Origin: Peribolospora baueri | Taxonomy: Eukaryota; Basidiomycota; Peribolosporomycetes; Peribolosporales; Peribolosporaceae | DNA length: 64,000 nucleotides | Direction: 5' to 3' | NCBI GenBank assembly: GCA_029717555.1 | Contig: JAMDHS010000020.1 | Span: forward strand, 62,001 to 126,000 | Shown here: one piece after another, positions 46,501 through 57,436 of the stretch | Position numbering within the stretch: position 1 is the first letter of the stretch | How the letters are laid out: every line of letters starts with the position of its first letter | Translations under genes and position numbers: made by a program | The notes under the pieces: model-generated | What the model was told of the DNA's origin: nothing | What the model saw: the letters and a program-made list of their open reading frames with translations, nothing else | Databases searched by the model: none

Positions 46501-46874
46501 AGGGAAAGGCGAACGGGAGCTCGTCCAAATCGCGCGAGCTCAAGGCGCGGCTGTCTGCGCTGCTGAAACAGCCGCTGACGGCGCGCGGGGTGTCGCACCG
46601 GTACATCACGTCAGGACGGCCGGGCTTTGTGGAAGGGCTGCTGGACGGGAGGCGTGAGTGGGAGGGGGCGAGGGATGGAGAAGAGAAGAGACGGGCGGCT
46701 TTTCCGCGGACCGGCCAACTGATCTATCTCTGTTTCTTCCTTCTTTCAGAGCACGCGACGCTATTGGGGGTGGAAATGTCGGCAGCGAAGGACGATGTGG
46801 GGGTCAACGCGTCCAAGGTGGGCAGGGGAGGGAGCAGGAAGCGACGGGGCGCGGTGGAGGAGGAGGCGAATTAG
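43598..46874 (+). CDS. MAK5: DEAD-box ATP-dependent RNA helicase Mak5 (DDX24-like)
   Basis: Eight exons: 43598-44267, 44363-44514, 44654-45135, 45275-45596, 45683-46082, 46184-46361, 46457-46653 and 46750-46874; 841 aa. A basic then acidic N-terminus leads to the helicase core: [14 protein letters not shown] (Q motif), [12 protein letters not shown] (Walker A across intron 2), [21 protein letters not shown] (DEAD variant DEAD), FSATLS (SAT), then [32 protein letters not shown] and [13 protein letters not shown] (motif VI). Mak5 acts in nucleolar assembly of 60S subunits. Family-specific features are the insert-rich SAT region and [17 protein letters not shown]. That KD junction is made by a GC-AG intron (45597-45682, donor AAG|GCGAGT); no GT donor in the right phase exists. 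Confidence 0.96.
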
Positions 46875-47375
46875 GCGGCACGCAGCGCCGCAGTCAAAGT
46901 TCGCTGAATGAATGGACGAGCGGAGGCGGGCAGGAAGGGGTGCTTGTATGCGCCACGTGGCGTGCCCGCCCATTCATTCCATTTCATTCTAGTCAGTCAG
47001 TGACTCGGCAGGGGCTAGTGACGCACAGAAGAACGCCACTCAGAGTTTGTCGTTGGAGAAGAAAAAAAAAAAAAAACCTCGGGAGTGCCGAGTTTGGCCT
47101 CGAGACGGACAGATAGGCTAGGCTCATTCACGTCCTTGTCCTTGTCCGGGCGGGGGTGGAGTGACGTCATCGGCGCGTCGCCCATGAGCGAGTGTGCGAT
47201 CGATGCGTGCGCTGCGCCAGGGGCGACGGGCCGCGTGCCCCGCGTGACGCGACGCAGCGTACAACAGACGGACGGACGGACGGACGGACGGACGGCCGAC
47301 ATGGACGGGGGGTGGTGTACGTCAATAATAGCGAGTCACACGACGCGATCCGGCCAGGCCAGCAGCAGCACTCAC
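46875..47375. other. MAK5 3' flank, no gene
   Basis: About 500 bp. Contains an A15 run near 47060 and an (ACGG)n tandem repeat at about 47268-47294. No coding signal until the decayed MFS gene. Confidence 0.45.
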
Positions 47376-48330
47376 TCAGGTGGGCCAACGACCGAGGAGG
47401 ATCTCGAAGCCGTAGATGGCGCCGACGGGGGTCGTGTCAGTGACCGTGTAAAGAAGACCGCCGCCGATGGCGCTCAGCGCGGCTCCGAGCATGATCCAGG
47501 GAGACCACTAGGACTATGGCTAGAACGGGTCGAGGTGCGCGAGTTGGGAAGGAGCGGGAGTGAGGGCGGCGGCACGGAAGACGTCCGACGGACGACCGGG
47601 TTCGCACCTCTACGAAGGAGCCGGACATCATGATCGAGATCGTAGAGGACCGACCTTGATGCAAGTGGCCCAGGATGCGCCTGTCAGCGAGATCCATATG
47701 GCCCTCAACTTGAGGTCGGTCGGTGAGCCTGCCGACGACGTAGTACACGCCGACGAAGATGCCCGCTCCGCCGACTCGAAGACGACCAAGGTCTGTGGGA
47801 GGGGAACGCCGAACGGCGATGGCGGTGAGCTCGGTGCCAGGTGACCGCGGATGTCGGCCTCGAGTTGGCAGGCATGTCACGTCCCGTCGCGCTCACCGCG
47901 ATGAAGATCCACTTGGCGTCGAAGGAAGCGAAGATGCGTCCTGCAGCGCGCGGACGGAAGGATGGGGATGTGGATGTGAGCGGGCGGGTGGGGCATGTCA
48001 CATCGCATTGCTTCGCATCGCTACGCGACGACGCGACGCGACGCAACGTTACGCAGAGGTCTCACCCCATGAGAGCATGAGGGCGACGCTAGCGAGAAGT
48101 TAAGAGGATTGGAGCCAGGAGATCTTGTCGAACGTGTCGAGCTCGCGGCGATGACGGGCGCGGCGGTGCCTGAGGGCGAACAAGCGAGCGAGGGAGCGAG
48201 GTGGGCTGAGCTTGGTGGGCTGCGAGAAGAGGAGCCGAGCCACACACGCACTTGATCCCTCACCTACGACGTTCGAGTCGATGCCGTTGAGCATCTCGGT
48301 CAGCACGGTGGCGAAGCGGCCACGGGCGAG
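47376..48330 (-). pseudogene. Decayed major facilitator superfamily (drug-efflux type) transporter
   Basis: Pieces of an MFS transporter of the 14-helix drug-efflux type read in order on the minus strand: TEMLNGIDSNVVG, TAAPVIAA, LDTFDKISWLQSS, ASVALMLSWGRIF, FDAKWIFIA, VVFE, VGGAGIFVGVYYVVGRLTD, LRAIWISLTGASWATCIKVG, TISIMMSGSF and SPWIMLGAALSAIGGGLLYT, ending GAIYGFEILLG. They match helices 1-5 and a later helix. The pieces lie in different frames: one shift between PVIAA and the LDTFDK segment, a stop after WLQSS, another shift near RLTDRPQ, and parts of the middle and the whole C-terminal half are missing. It cannot make a working carrier. Position next to the P450 suggests it was once the exporter of the neighbouring cluster. 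Confidence 0.8.
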
Positions 48331-49472
48331 GGCCGGCGGCGCGGGTAGGGACGGTTTGAGTGCGTGGGGAGGTGGTGGTGGGCGACGACGACGACGAGGC
48401 GCAGGTCTCGGTATCTTGCTGTATCTCTGCCTGCCTGCCTGCCTACCTGCCTGTCTGTCTGTCTCTTTCTCCCCTCCTTCCTCCCATTCTATCTTTCTCT
48501 CTCTTCTCCTGCTCTCATTCTCTATGCCAAGTGCGCATTGGGAGACGTCTGGTCGAGCCATGCGAATCGGAGCGAACGACGAAGCGCTGGCCTGGTTGGT
48601 CTTGCCTCGACAATGCGTTGTCCTGTCTGCGAGGGCGATGGCAGGCGTTTTCACGGTCGACGTCCACGCGGACGGCGTGGTGCGGAACGAGCGCGGGCAC
48701 GGCGCGGCATGAGTGGGCGTGAGTATCGTGTGTCTCCTCCGAAAGCGCCTGCCTGTGATTCTGTCTGCCCGCTCTGCTCTGCTCTGCTCTCCACTGCGCT
48801 GCACGCCGACCGGTCCGGTGGATAGGAGGACGCGCCTGCCTACGCCTTGGTGCCCCCGCCGGCCAGGCCAGGATGTGACCACCGCCTCTTCTTTCCCATC
48901 CGTTCTCCGTCCAGCCACGGCGCTTTGCCGGACCCTGGGTGTGTGCCGGAATGAGGGCCGGGCTGGGTGCCGTTCTGGGCCACACACAGACACGCCCGTT
49001 TTCTCCTGGCCGCACCCAGACCCAATCCAGACCGCATCCAGACGCGCGCCCACTAAGCCCCGTCACCCGCACTCGCTCTCGCACTCGCACTCGCACGACG
49101 GTTCCGTGTGGATAAGAACGGGCGTGCACTTTCGTCGCCTCCGTCGCTTGTTCTTCTCGCCGACGCGATCGCCACCCGCAACACAAACACGGACACGGAC
49201 ATGGGTCAGGGCACTACGTGCGTCCGCACAGGTCTGCTGGACCTGACCCGCGCTGCCCTCACTCGCCCCGCCGGCCAGATGGGATAGGCGCCTTCGTGCG
49301 TACCGTACCTTGTCATCCGCCGAGTCGTTTGCGACTGCTCCTGCGTGGGGGATCTCGAGTCCGAGCCCGGGCTGGAATTCGTCATCCTTATACCAGCTGT
49401 TCACCTTCCCCCCCTCCGTCGCCCCCGCTTGGCCCTCTCTCTCTCGCCCCCATACCCGTCTTCTCTACTCAG
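48331..49472. promoter_or_regulatory. P450 upstream region with simple repeats
   Basis: About 1.1 kb. Contains CCTG/TGTC tandem runs (about 48428-48465), a (GCTCT)n run near 48773-48790 and a (GCACTC)n run near 49070-49097. No gene supported. Confidence 0.4.
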
Positions 49473-51349
49473 ATGGGCCTCCTATCGCTCCCTTTGCCCT
49501 TCGACCATGTCCCGCTGCAGGGCTTCGCCGCCGGCGTCCTCGTGCTCTGCATCCTCGCGCTCCTCTTCCGACGCGTCGTCTCGCCCTGGAAGAACGGCAA
49601 GCGCTCCCACCCGTTGCCAGACTCGCCTCCCGGCGCCTTGCCCTACTTGGGCCATCTCTTCTATGTCGCCAAGCCGAGCCTGATGCGCTCCAACTTTGAG
49701 AAGTGGGGCCCCAACTTTGGCGATATCTTCACCTACACAATCGGCCCGCACCGGTTCCTCATCCTCAACAGCACCCACGCCATCGAGGAGCTCCTCGGAA
49801 GGAGGGGCGCCATATACAGCTCGAGGCCGATGGATGCCAGTGAGTCGTCCGTCAGTCCAGTCCAGTCCAAGCGTCGGCGCCGCTTGTCGCCTGCGGCCAG
49901 TCGGCCAGGCCAGACTGGGGACGACTTTCGACGGTATGCTCACCTCTTCTCGCCTCGCCCGGCCCGGGACAGTCGCTCGCGCCTTCTTCACCCAGAAAGC
50001 CACCTCGTTCACCCCGTACGGCCCCGTGTGGAGGCACGCACGCACGCTCATCTCCAAGTCGTACGGACCGGCGCACGCCGTCTCCGACTTCACACGACGA
50101 CTCCTCGAGACCGAGGCCGGGGCGCTCGTCCAGAGGTTGGCCAGGGAGGTACCGTCGACGGAAAAGTTCGATCTGAACGTGGGCTACTACGCACTTGCCG
50201 TATCCTGGCGGACCATCTTCATGGCCGAGGAAGTGGACCCGGCGATCATCGAACCGGCGACGACGGCGGTGCGCGGCGTCACCAAGGCCGAGGGCTTCGG
50301 GTCCAAGATGGTCAATCTGTTCCCCTTCCTCGAAAAGGTACCCGGCTTCCTGCACCGCGACGTGTCGGCGGCGATCGAAGCGCGCAGGGACCTGTCCGCC
50401 ATCTTCGCCCCTCGCTACTACGAAGCCTTGGCCAAAGTCAAGGCAGAGCGTGACGGAAGGCCTCTGCCGTCCGGGCTCGAGCCGGACTGCCACGCGCGTT
50501 TCGTCGCAGAATCGCAGCTGGACGGCGAGATCGACGAAGAGCGGGCCGTGTTCCTCATCGTCGGCCTCCTCTCGGCCACGTCGGACACGACGAGCGGGAG
50601 CGTGAGCTGGATGGTCAAGTACCTGGCCGAATACCCGGAGGTGCAAGCCAAAGCGCACGCCGTGCTGGACGAGGTGGTGGGCCGCGACCTGTTGTCGCCG
50701 CCGACGCTGGCACACGACGCGCGCGAGCCCGACGGCCACTCGGCGCTCGAGTACATCCGCGCCATCGTCAAGGAGACCAACAGGCTCAACCCGGCCTCTC
50801 CCACCGGCGGCCCGAGGGTGGTGGAGCAAGACGACGCCTACAAGGGACGCTTCATCCCTCGCGGCTCCATCGTCTTGCTCAACCTCGGCCACGTTCAAAG
50901 GGACCCGGCGGTGTACGAAGACCCTCTCCGCTTCGATCCCGAGCGTTGGCTGCGCGCTGACAAGACGGGCAAGCGCCCCGGCCTCGACCTCGCCCACGAC
51001 GTGTGGCCCTGTGAGTTGTTTGCTCAGCCCCACTCTGTCCGTCTGTCCATCCATCCCTTTCGATCCTTCCCAGACGTGTGCCCGGAAACAGACCTGACTC
51101 TGATCACCCTCTTTCTCTATCCACCCCTCGCCCCCCTTTCCCCCATCAGTCGGCGCGGGCCGCCGGATCTGCCCGGGCATCTATCTAGCGACCGAATCTC
51201 TTTTCATGGCCATCACGTACATCCTTTGGGCGTTTGAAATTCGACCCCGCCACCCTTCTGACACGCTTGACACGGCCAAGGACCCGGGTGTGGGCAAGAT
51301 CGTGGTGGCACCCACGTCTTTGGACGTCGTTCTCGTACCCCGTCTGTAA
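49473..51349 (+). CDS. Cytochrome P450 monooxygenase
   Basis: Exons 49473-49839, 49973-51010 and 51150-51349 give 534 aa. An N-terminal anchor (GVLVLCILALLFRRVV) and a proline hinge (PLPDSPPGALPYLGH) mark an ER-bound enzyme. Later features: the I-helix SATSDTTSG, the ExxR motif in KETNRLNP, PERWL, and the haem loop FGAGRRICPG, built across intron 2, with its cysteine ligand. The family cannot be named safely, but the loop and RPMDA region resemble fungal CYP5xxx-type enzymes used on secondary metabolites (for example the O-methylsterigmatocystin oxidoreductase group). It opens the oxidative gene run on the right of the window and is convergent with the aldolase gene 108 bp away. Confidence 0.93.
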
Positions 51350-51457
51350 TAATTGTATTCATTGTGACTGCCTGCGCCTGCGCCTGCCCCCCCAGCACAT
51401 TCCGTTCCCCTATCCCTTTTTCATTCCTTCATGACCTGTAATCCATTAGTGACAAGC

Positions 51458-52464
51458 CTATTTCAAAATCTGCGCTCCAGACAAAGCACCCTTGGCGGCG
51501 GAGAGCGTAGAGTAGGCGTACTCGTTGAGGGCGGCCAAGTCGGTCATGACGGCCAACAGGGACATGCCTCGTCCGGCGTTCTTGCGAGTCAGGGCCACGC
51601 CGGCGTCGACGTCGATGGCGGCTTGGGCGGGAGCGGAGAGAGTGCCGACGAACTTGTTGCGCTCACGCGCCGCGGCGGCGACGGAGGCGAGGGCGGCCTC
51701 GAATTCGGCCTCGTCTCCGTCCAATCCGGGAGGGAGGTGGAGGGAGAGGCGCAGGTCGGCGGGGCCGACGAAGGCGCCATCGATGCCGGGCACGGCGAGG
51801 ATGTCGCGCACGTTCTCGACGCCTCGCTTGCTCTCGATCTGCGCCATCAACGTAATCTCCTTCGAGTGCTTGAAAAAGTACGAGGCCACGCCCGGCCGCG
51901 TGCCGCCGCCGCCTGCTGGACCGAGTTGCCGTGGCAAAGCAGCGATGGCGTGGAAGGGTCCGAAGGAGCGCGACCCTTCGGGCGGGTAACGGGCGACATC
52001 CACGATGGCCTCTGCCTGCTCTCGCGTTTCGACCTTGGGTACGATGAGACCGCTGGCGCCTGTGGTGGGGGAAGAGGTGGAAGACAAGAGTTAGCTTAGC
52101 GTGTCCTCGGTGTTTCGCGTCCTCCCCGGCCTTTCTCTCCCCCTTCTCTCTCTCTCTCTCTCTCACCCGCGTCCAACGCCCACTTGACCCAAGCGATATC
52201 ATGGCTGGGCAAGCGAACGATAGGCGCCGTTCGGCCCGCGCCGCCCATGGCGATCGCCTTGACCAGCTCGTCCATCTCCGTCGGACCGAGCGGGCAATGC
52301 TCGGCGTCGATGACCATAAAGTCAAAGTCATGGGTGTGTGCGAGCGTGCGAGCCAGGACGGCGCTGCCCGAGACGAGCCACATCCCGAGCAGCGGCTCGT
52401 CCGCCTTGCGAGGGCCGGCGAGCCGGGAGCGCAGGGAGAGAGACAGGGGCACGTCGTCGTCCAT
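51458..52464 (-). CDS. HpcH/HpaI-type aldolase
   Basis: Exons (minus): 52167-52464 and 51458-52059; 299 aa from MDDDVPLSLS. Class II pyruvate-aldolase features: LLGMWLVSGSAVLARTLAHT, DFMVIDAEHCPL (with the general-base region), VRLPSHD, GLIVPKVETREQAEAIV, ARYPPEGSRSFGP, LMAQIESKRGVENV (the metal-binding Glu) and PGIDGAFVGPADLRLSL (the metal-binding Asp). The family cleaves or forms C-C bonds between pyruvate-like and aldehyde units using a divalent metal. An upstream in-frame ATG at 52609-52611 would add 50 residues with an Arg/Ser-rich, mitochondrial-like look; the shorter start fits the usual family length. The substrate is unknown. It shares a 513-bp divergent promoter with the amine oxidase, pointing to co-regulation. 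Confidence 0.9.
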
Positions 52465-52977
52465 CGCGGCGATGGAAGGAGCGTTTCGGAGGAAGGGGGC
52501 CGAGCGTGGGTGGGTAGAGCGGCTGGCGGCAAGTCGGCCGAAGCTGGCATCTTCCGGACTTCCGCGCCAGGACGGGGAAGAGGGTCTGTCGTTGATCAGA
52601 GCCCATCCCATCCTTGCGCTCTACGTGCATACACTCCCGTTGCGATACAGATCCAGAGTCGGACGTGCATGCGATCCGTAATCGCACGGTCGCTCCTCGA
52701 TCGACTAGTGGGGACCATTCAGCCCCCGTGGCCGACTGACCAGCTCAAGGAACGACCAACGAATGGCATCGCCGCCTTCCACGTCCGAGCCCGAGCCCAA
52801 GCCCGAGGCGAGAGGAGAAGAGACGAGACGAGACGAGACGAGAGCACGGCACGAGCAGCCGGAACACGAACGAAAACTTTCATATTCATTCCCGCCTTTG
52901 GCCATGGCCTGGCGCAGCCCGGACAGCCCGTGTACGCCGTGCCTGCCAACCTTTCCTTCCCTCTGGCAGCTTTAAAA
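52465..52977. promoter_or_regulatory. Divergent promoter of aldolase and amine oxidase
   Basis: 513 bp. Contains a (GAGAC)n-like tandem repeat at about 52821-52843. If the long aldolase start is used, the space shrinks to 366 bp. Confidence 0.5.
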
Positions 52978-54833
52978 ATGCAATCCGACTGCGACACCGT
53001 CGTCGTCGGTGGGGGCGTCGGTGAGCGAGCCGCACTCCATCTCCGCAGACCTGAGTCGGTGAATCACGCTGACCCCGCCGCTGTGGATCGTTCGCAGCGG
53101 GCCTTCAACTCGCCCTCCGTCTGCTCCACGCCGGGAAGAAAGTGGTAGTGGTCGAGAGCTCCGATCGGGTCGGCGGTCGCATCCGAGATGTCGACTTTGG
53201 CGAGGGCATCGAGATCGCCGGTCTCGGCGCCTGGAGGTACAACGCCAACGACAACAAGGTCGAGGCGCTCGTGAAACACTACGGCATCGCTACCGGCTCG
53301 TGGGCCAATCCGACGAGGCAGTACGCGGCGAGGAACGGTGAGCTGGCCGATGGATGACCTCTTCTTTCTCGCGCAAGGATCAAAAATGACGAGAGCGGAG
53401 ACGAGCGGCTAACGTCCATGCGCCCTCTTTCCTGCGGACCAAGTCGTCAAGCCGAGCGTGCGCGCGATTCGACAATCCGTTTTCCCCTCCATCGGCGAGG
53501 ACCATCCGCTGGCGTCTCTGCCCGAGGACGAGGTGGACAAGAGGGCGAGAGAGATCGTGGCGCAATCCTTCCTCTCCTTTTCTCCCAACGAGCATGCTGG
53601 CGACCCACCGACGGGGGGCACTCCCCCCGTCATGTCTACCATCGTAGAAGACGCATTCGGCACGGAGACGGAGCAGTTCTTGTCCTCCGTCTCCCACAGC
53701 TACCACGCCATCTCCGGCCTGCCCGTCGACTTTGTTGTGAGTGCTCGCTAGAGCGGACCCGCCGCGGCGTATGTATTCCAACCCAACCTTGCCCTTCACA
53801 TCTGTCCAGTCGCTCATCCGGTCCGCAAACCCCGAAGAAGACCACCCTTCGAGGCCCGTGCGAGGGATGAACGCCCTCGTCGAGGCGATGGCCAACGATG
53901 TGACCGCGCGGTCGACCGTTAGGCTCAACAGCGAGGTGGTCGGCGTGCGCAGGAGCGACGGCGACGACAAGGGCGGCCGCAAGTATACGTTGACGCTCGC
54001 TGGGCCCGGTGCGACGGGAGAGAGCGGCCATCGAATCACCGCCGACTCCGTGGCGTTGGCCATCCCCTCGTCGTCGCTGCGACGGCTCGCCACGGCGTCC
54101 TCCCTTCTTCGCCCCTTGGCCGAGAACGCGCTGTTGTCGGCCAGCTACGGCATGCCCGCGTTCAAAGCGGTGGCTCTGTACCCCAGCGCGTGGTGGAGCG
54201 CGGCGGCGGTGGCGAGTGACGGGGACGACGAACGACGAAACCTCCAAGACCGCGAGTTCCTAGTGACTTCCTTCTCCAAACTCGGCCTGGTCATGCCGTA
54301 CGCGGGCAGAGGTCCGCGCGGGGAGGCGGCTCTCCACCTCGCCTATTGCAATGACCACCACGCGGCACAGGGCGGTCACTGGGCTCGGCTCGTCGAACGA
54401 GCGAGAGGGGACCGAGAGGAGATCTACGCCAGCGTCGAGTCTGAGCTTCAGGCCCTCTTTCCCACTGCGGACATACCGCGGCCGATACGCTTCGAATACG
54501 TCCTGTGGGCGGACGGGTCGATGTGAGTTACGTTCCGGCGGCGGCCCCGGGGGGGGGGGGCGGGCGCGTTCAGCTTCGACTAACCATCGATCTCTTCTTC
54601 GGTTTTGACACCCGGAACGCGGCGCTTGGGCCAGACACGTTCCTTGTCTCGTCCCTGGTGCGGAACGGGGATTATCGCGCAAGGTCCTCGAGGATTGGGC
54701 CGTCGGCGGACCTCTTCCGGGCGAGCAGATCGTCCTTGCCGGCGAAGCGTTCGCGAATCGGTGGGGCTGGGTGGAGGGGGCGCTCGAGACGGCGGACAGG
54801 GCGGCGGACGTGCTGGTGGGTATGTCCGAATAA
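52978..54833 (+). CDS. Flavin-containing amine oxidase
   Basis: Exons 52978-53020, 53098-53337, 53444-53736, 53810-54522 and 54635-54833; 495 aa. The dinucleotide-binding motif VVVGGGVAGL is created across intron 1, followed by VVVVESSDRVGGRIR and EGIEIAGLGAW, as in MAO/polyamine oxidases. The C-terminal flavin motif is present: GEQIVLAGEAFANRWGWVEG then ALETADRAADVLV. These enzymes oxidise a primary or secondary amine to an imine and release hydrogen peroxide. No N-terminal signal or C-terminal membrane anchor is seen, so it is probably soluble. The intron at 54523-54634 holds a 12-G run. Its place in the cluster suggests it works on an amine intermediate, for example a tryptamine-like group, but that is inference. 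Confidence 0.9.
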
Positions 54834-55077
54834 GAGAAAAACAACGAGAAACCAAACTGGCTTTGCGACTTTGTTTTTCCCTCGAAAACGGATATTGTAA
54901 TGACGTCGTTTCGATATCGTCTTAAGGAGATGATCTAATACATCTAGGGGAAGAAGAAAAAAAGAGGCCCCACAAAGATCCATTACGCACACACCCACAC
55001 CCCGCCCAAAACCGTCAGGACTACCCATTCATTAGAGCGCGCTGGGGAAGTTCGAGAGACAAAGGGACGCGGGGTTT

Positions 55078-56673
55078 TCAACGAGACGAAACGGAGGCGC
55101 AGGCGCTGCCGAGGGCGAAACCCTGGTAGAAGAGGCAGGACGGGTCCCACTGGGCCTTGAGGGCCTCCAAGGCGGGCAAGTTGGTCTGGTACAGGTCCTG
55201 AGGGCCGAGATCGGCGACGGAGGCATAGTTGGGGTACGCGCCGAGCGGCTTGCCGTCGCCGCCCACATCGATGCCGGCGGTGTGAGCGAGGGCGGAGAGC
55301 TGCTTGCGGAGCTGCGTCGCGGCGGCGGCGGCTTGAGAGTCGAAGGAAGTGTCGGTCCAAGTGAGCTGGATGCCGACGATGGCACCGAAGGTGTAAGGCT
55401 GCGGGGGCCAGGCGGCCTTGGCGTTTGAGATGACGTCGAAAGCGGTCTTGCGCACGGGTTCGAAGAGGACGGCGCTGCCGTTGTTCACCTGCGGGTAGGT
55501 AGCGAGGAAGGAGGTGTAGGTGGAGAGGGCCTGCTCGAGGAAAGCGGCAGGGAGGGAAGCGACGGTGAGGGTGTCCATGATGTAGCGACCGGGCGGAATG
55601 TTAGCGTCCTGCTCCTGGTTGACCTGGACGTAGTTCTTCTCCGCGGGCGGCGGCAACATGGGAACGGAGACGAGCTTATCGAAGCCGGCAAAGGCGCCAG
55701 AGCTGTTCGCCGCGGCGGCCGTGCCGTTGAACCACGGGTTGGCGAGGATAAAGACGGTGTTGTCGAGAGCGACGAAGGAGACGATCGCGTTGGCGCTCGT
55801 TCCGGTGTCGCTGGCCGTCATGGTGTCCATGGCGCTGGAGACGCCTGCGATGTCGTTGGCGCTGTAGAGCCAGAAGCCGGACCACTGCGTGGGCGAGACG
55901 GGGAGGGTGTTGAGCTCGAAGGAGGTGACGACACCCAACTGGTTCAGGGTGCCGCGAAGGCCGAAGAAGAGGTCGGGGTGGGAAGAGGCGGAGGCGGTGA
56001 CCACTTGGCCTTGGGCGGTGACGACTTGCATCGAGACGATCTGGTCCGTCGCAAAGCCGGCCGCGCCGGTGAGCCAGCTGTCGCCGCCGCCGAGGAGGAG
56101 GCCGCCGACGCCGACGTCGGACACTCTTCCGCCGAGGGGGAACCGGGTGCCGCCGGTGGCCGTCTGCATGGAGGAGTAGACGTCGCCCCATCGCGCGCCG
56201 GGGCCGACGGTAACGCGTTGGGTCTGGCTGTCGTAGCTGGTTTTGTTGAGCGCGCGCAGGGAGAGGACGAGGCCGGGCGGGTACTTGCCGGGGGCGTCAA
56301 ACTTGTGACCTCCGGCGAGGACGGCGTAAGGGATCTTCTGCGAGGAGATGCAGCTGATGATCTCCGCCACGTCCTTGCTGTTTGCGGGCAGCGCCGCGAC
56401 GGTGGCCTGGGAGTAGGCCACGTTGGCGGCGAACCTGCCGACGGCGTCCTGGAAGCCTGCGTCGGACGAGTTGAGGAGCACGTTGGCCGACGACAGCTCG
56501 AGTTTGCACCTGGACAGCGCCGCGGCGACGTCCTGAGGCGTGACCGTCGGCACAAACTCTGGAGCGCGCCGGCCACGACCGCCGCCTTCGTGCCCGTGCC
56601 CGTAGGCGCTGGAGAAGCACAAGCCGGTCAGGGCGCAGAGCAAGCCGAAGGGGGTGTTTGCGGGGAGGCGCAT
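55078..56673 (-). CDS. Secreted FAD-linked (berberine-bridge-type) oxidase 1
   Basis: A single exon of 531 aa. It starts with a signal peptide (MRLPANTPFGLLCALTGLCF, then SSAYG). The PCMH FAD-binding domain follows: PANSKDVAEIISCIS, VLAGGHKFDAPGKYPPG with His123 in the place of the flavin-linking histidine, VTVGPGARWGDVY, FPLGGRVSDVGVGGLLLGGG and GLRGTLNQLGVVTSFEL. The substrate domain carries several N-glycosylation sites (for example NGTA, NNGS). The C-terminus (YQGFALGSACAS) lacks the usual short berberine-bridge motif. Only one covalent flavin link is expected; no Cys is seen at the second site. It would act in the secretory path or outside the cell. The second oxidase lies 764 bp upstream in the same orientation. 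Confidence 0.92.
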   Translation of the reverse strand: MRLPANTPFGLLCALTGLCFSSAYGHGHEGGGRGRRAPEFVPTVTPQDVAAALSRCKLELSSANVLLNSSDAGFQDAVGRFAANVAYSQATVAALPANSKDVAEIISCISSQKIPYAVLAGGHKFDAPGKYPPGLVLSLRALNKTSYDSQTQRVTVGPGARWGDVYSSMQTATGGTRFPLGGRVSDVGVGGLLLGGGDSWLTGAAGFATDQIVSMQVVTAQGQVVTASASSHPDLFFGLRGTLNQLGVVTSFELNTLPVSPTQWSGFWLYSANDIAGVSSAMDTMTASDTGTSANAIVSFVALDNTVFILANPWFNGTAAAANSSGAFAGFDKLVSVPMLPPPAEKNYVQVNQEQDANIPPGRYIMDTLTVASLPAAFLEQALSTYTSFLATYPQVNNGSAVLFEPVRKTAFDVISNAKAAWPPQPYTFGAIVGIQLTWTDTSFDSQAAAAATQLRKQLSALAHTAGIDVGGDGKPLGAYPNYASVADLGPQDLYQTNLPALEALKAQWDPSCLFYQGFALGSACASVSSR

Positions 56674-57436
56674 GGCGGTAAGCGCACCGGGCGGGGGGCA
56701 AAGGGAAAAGAGTGGGAGAAGCGGAGCAAAAGAAAGGTGAGAGAGTGTGCGTGAGCGCTAGAAGGCCTTCCTCGCTGCCCCCTCCCAAGACTTCCTCGTC
56801 TTCTTTATGTCTTTTTTGCTCGAGACACGGGAGGGGAGGTACGAACGGTGGCGGCGGCGGCGGTGGACGAGGCGAGGTGGATATGCGTGTTCGTTCCATC
56901 TTCACCACCGGGGCGGGGGCTTGCGCCTTTACGCCCACGGCGAGGCGAGCTGGCGAACGAAGCCTGGGCCTCTGGCAGGAAAAATGCGGGACGGAGGGCG
57001 CCAAGGCAGAAAGGGGGGAGGGAGGTGAGTGAGGCCGGCGACCATCATATCTCCCTTCGAAGACGGCGCATAACCAAAGAGGTCGACGGACACATCGCCC
57101 GTGGCGTAATGCTTCTCCAATCACCCACACGCATAGCAGTAGCACGCACTGACCCGGGTCGAGGCGAGACGAGACCGAGTCTGGTCTCGAGAGATCGTTG
57201 CGGAAGAGCACGCACGACTCGGAACCGCATAATAATTCCTTCGGATGACCGGGAAAATTTTTAGTATTTCTTTTCCCACACAGCGGAAACAGAACATGGT
57301 AAATTCCCAGAAAAACACAAAAAGAATAATAACAACGACGACGAGCCCAACGGACTACGCGCACAGGAATCAAATCTGGCCAAGAAGGACGCTAAAGCGT
57401 CCGGCCGGACGGGTGCTTTTCTTTCGACAGGCTCGT
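56674..57436. promoter_or_regulatory. Upstream region of oxidase 1 and 3' flank of oxidase 2
   Basis: About 760 bp without a gene. A 14-bp palindrome (cgtccggccggacg, 57398-57411) lies just downstream of the oxidase 2 stop codon, possibly part of its 3' end. Confidence 0.4.

Noticed and set aside
47376-48330. Intact MFS transporter interrupted only by introns
   Set aside because: Matching pieces change frame without usable GT-AG borders, contain a stop within a conserved helix and lack the C-terminal half.
57398-57411. 14-bp palindrome cgtccggccggacg as an operator
   Set aside because: It lies at the 3' side of oxidase 2, is short, and GC-rich palindromes of this size are expected by chance here.
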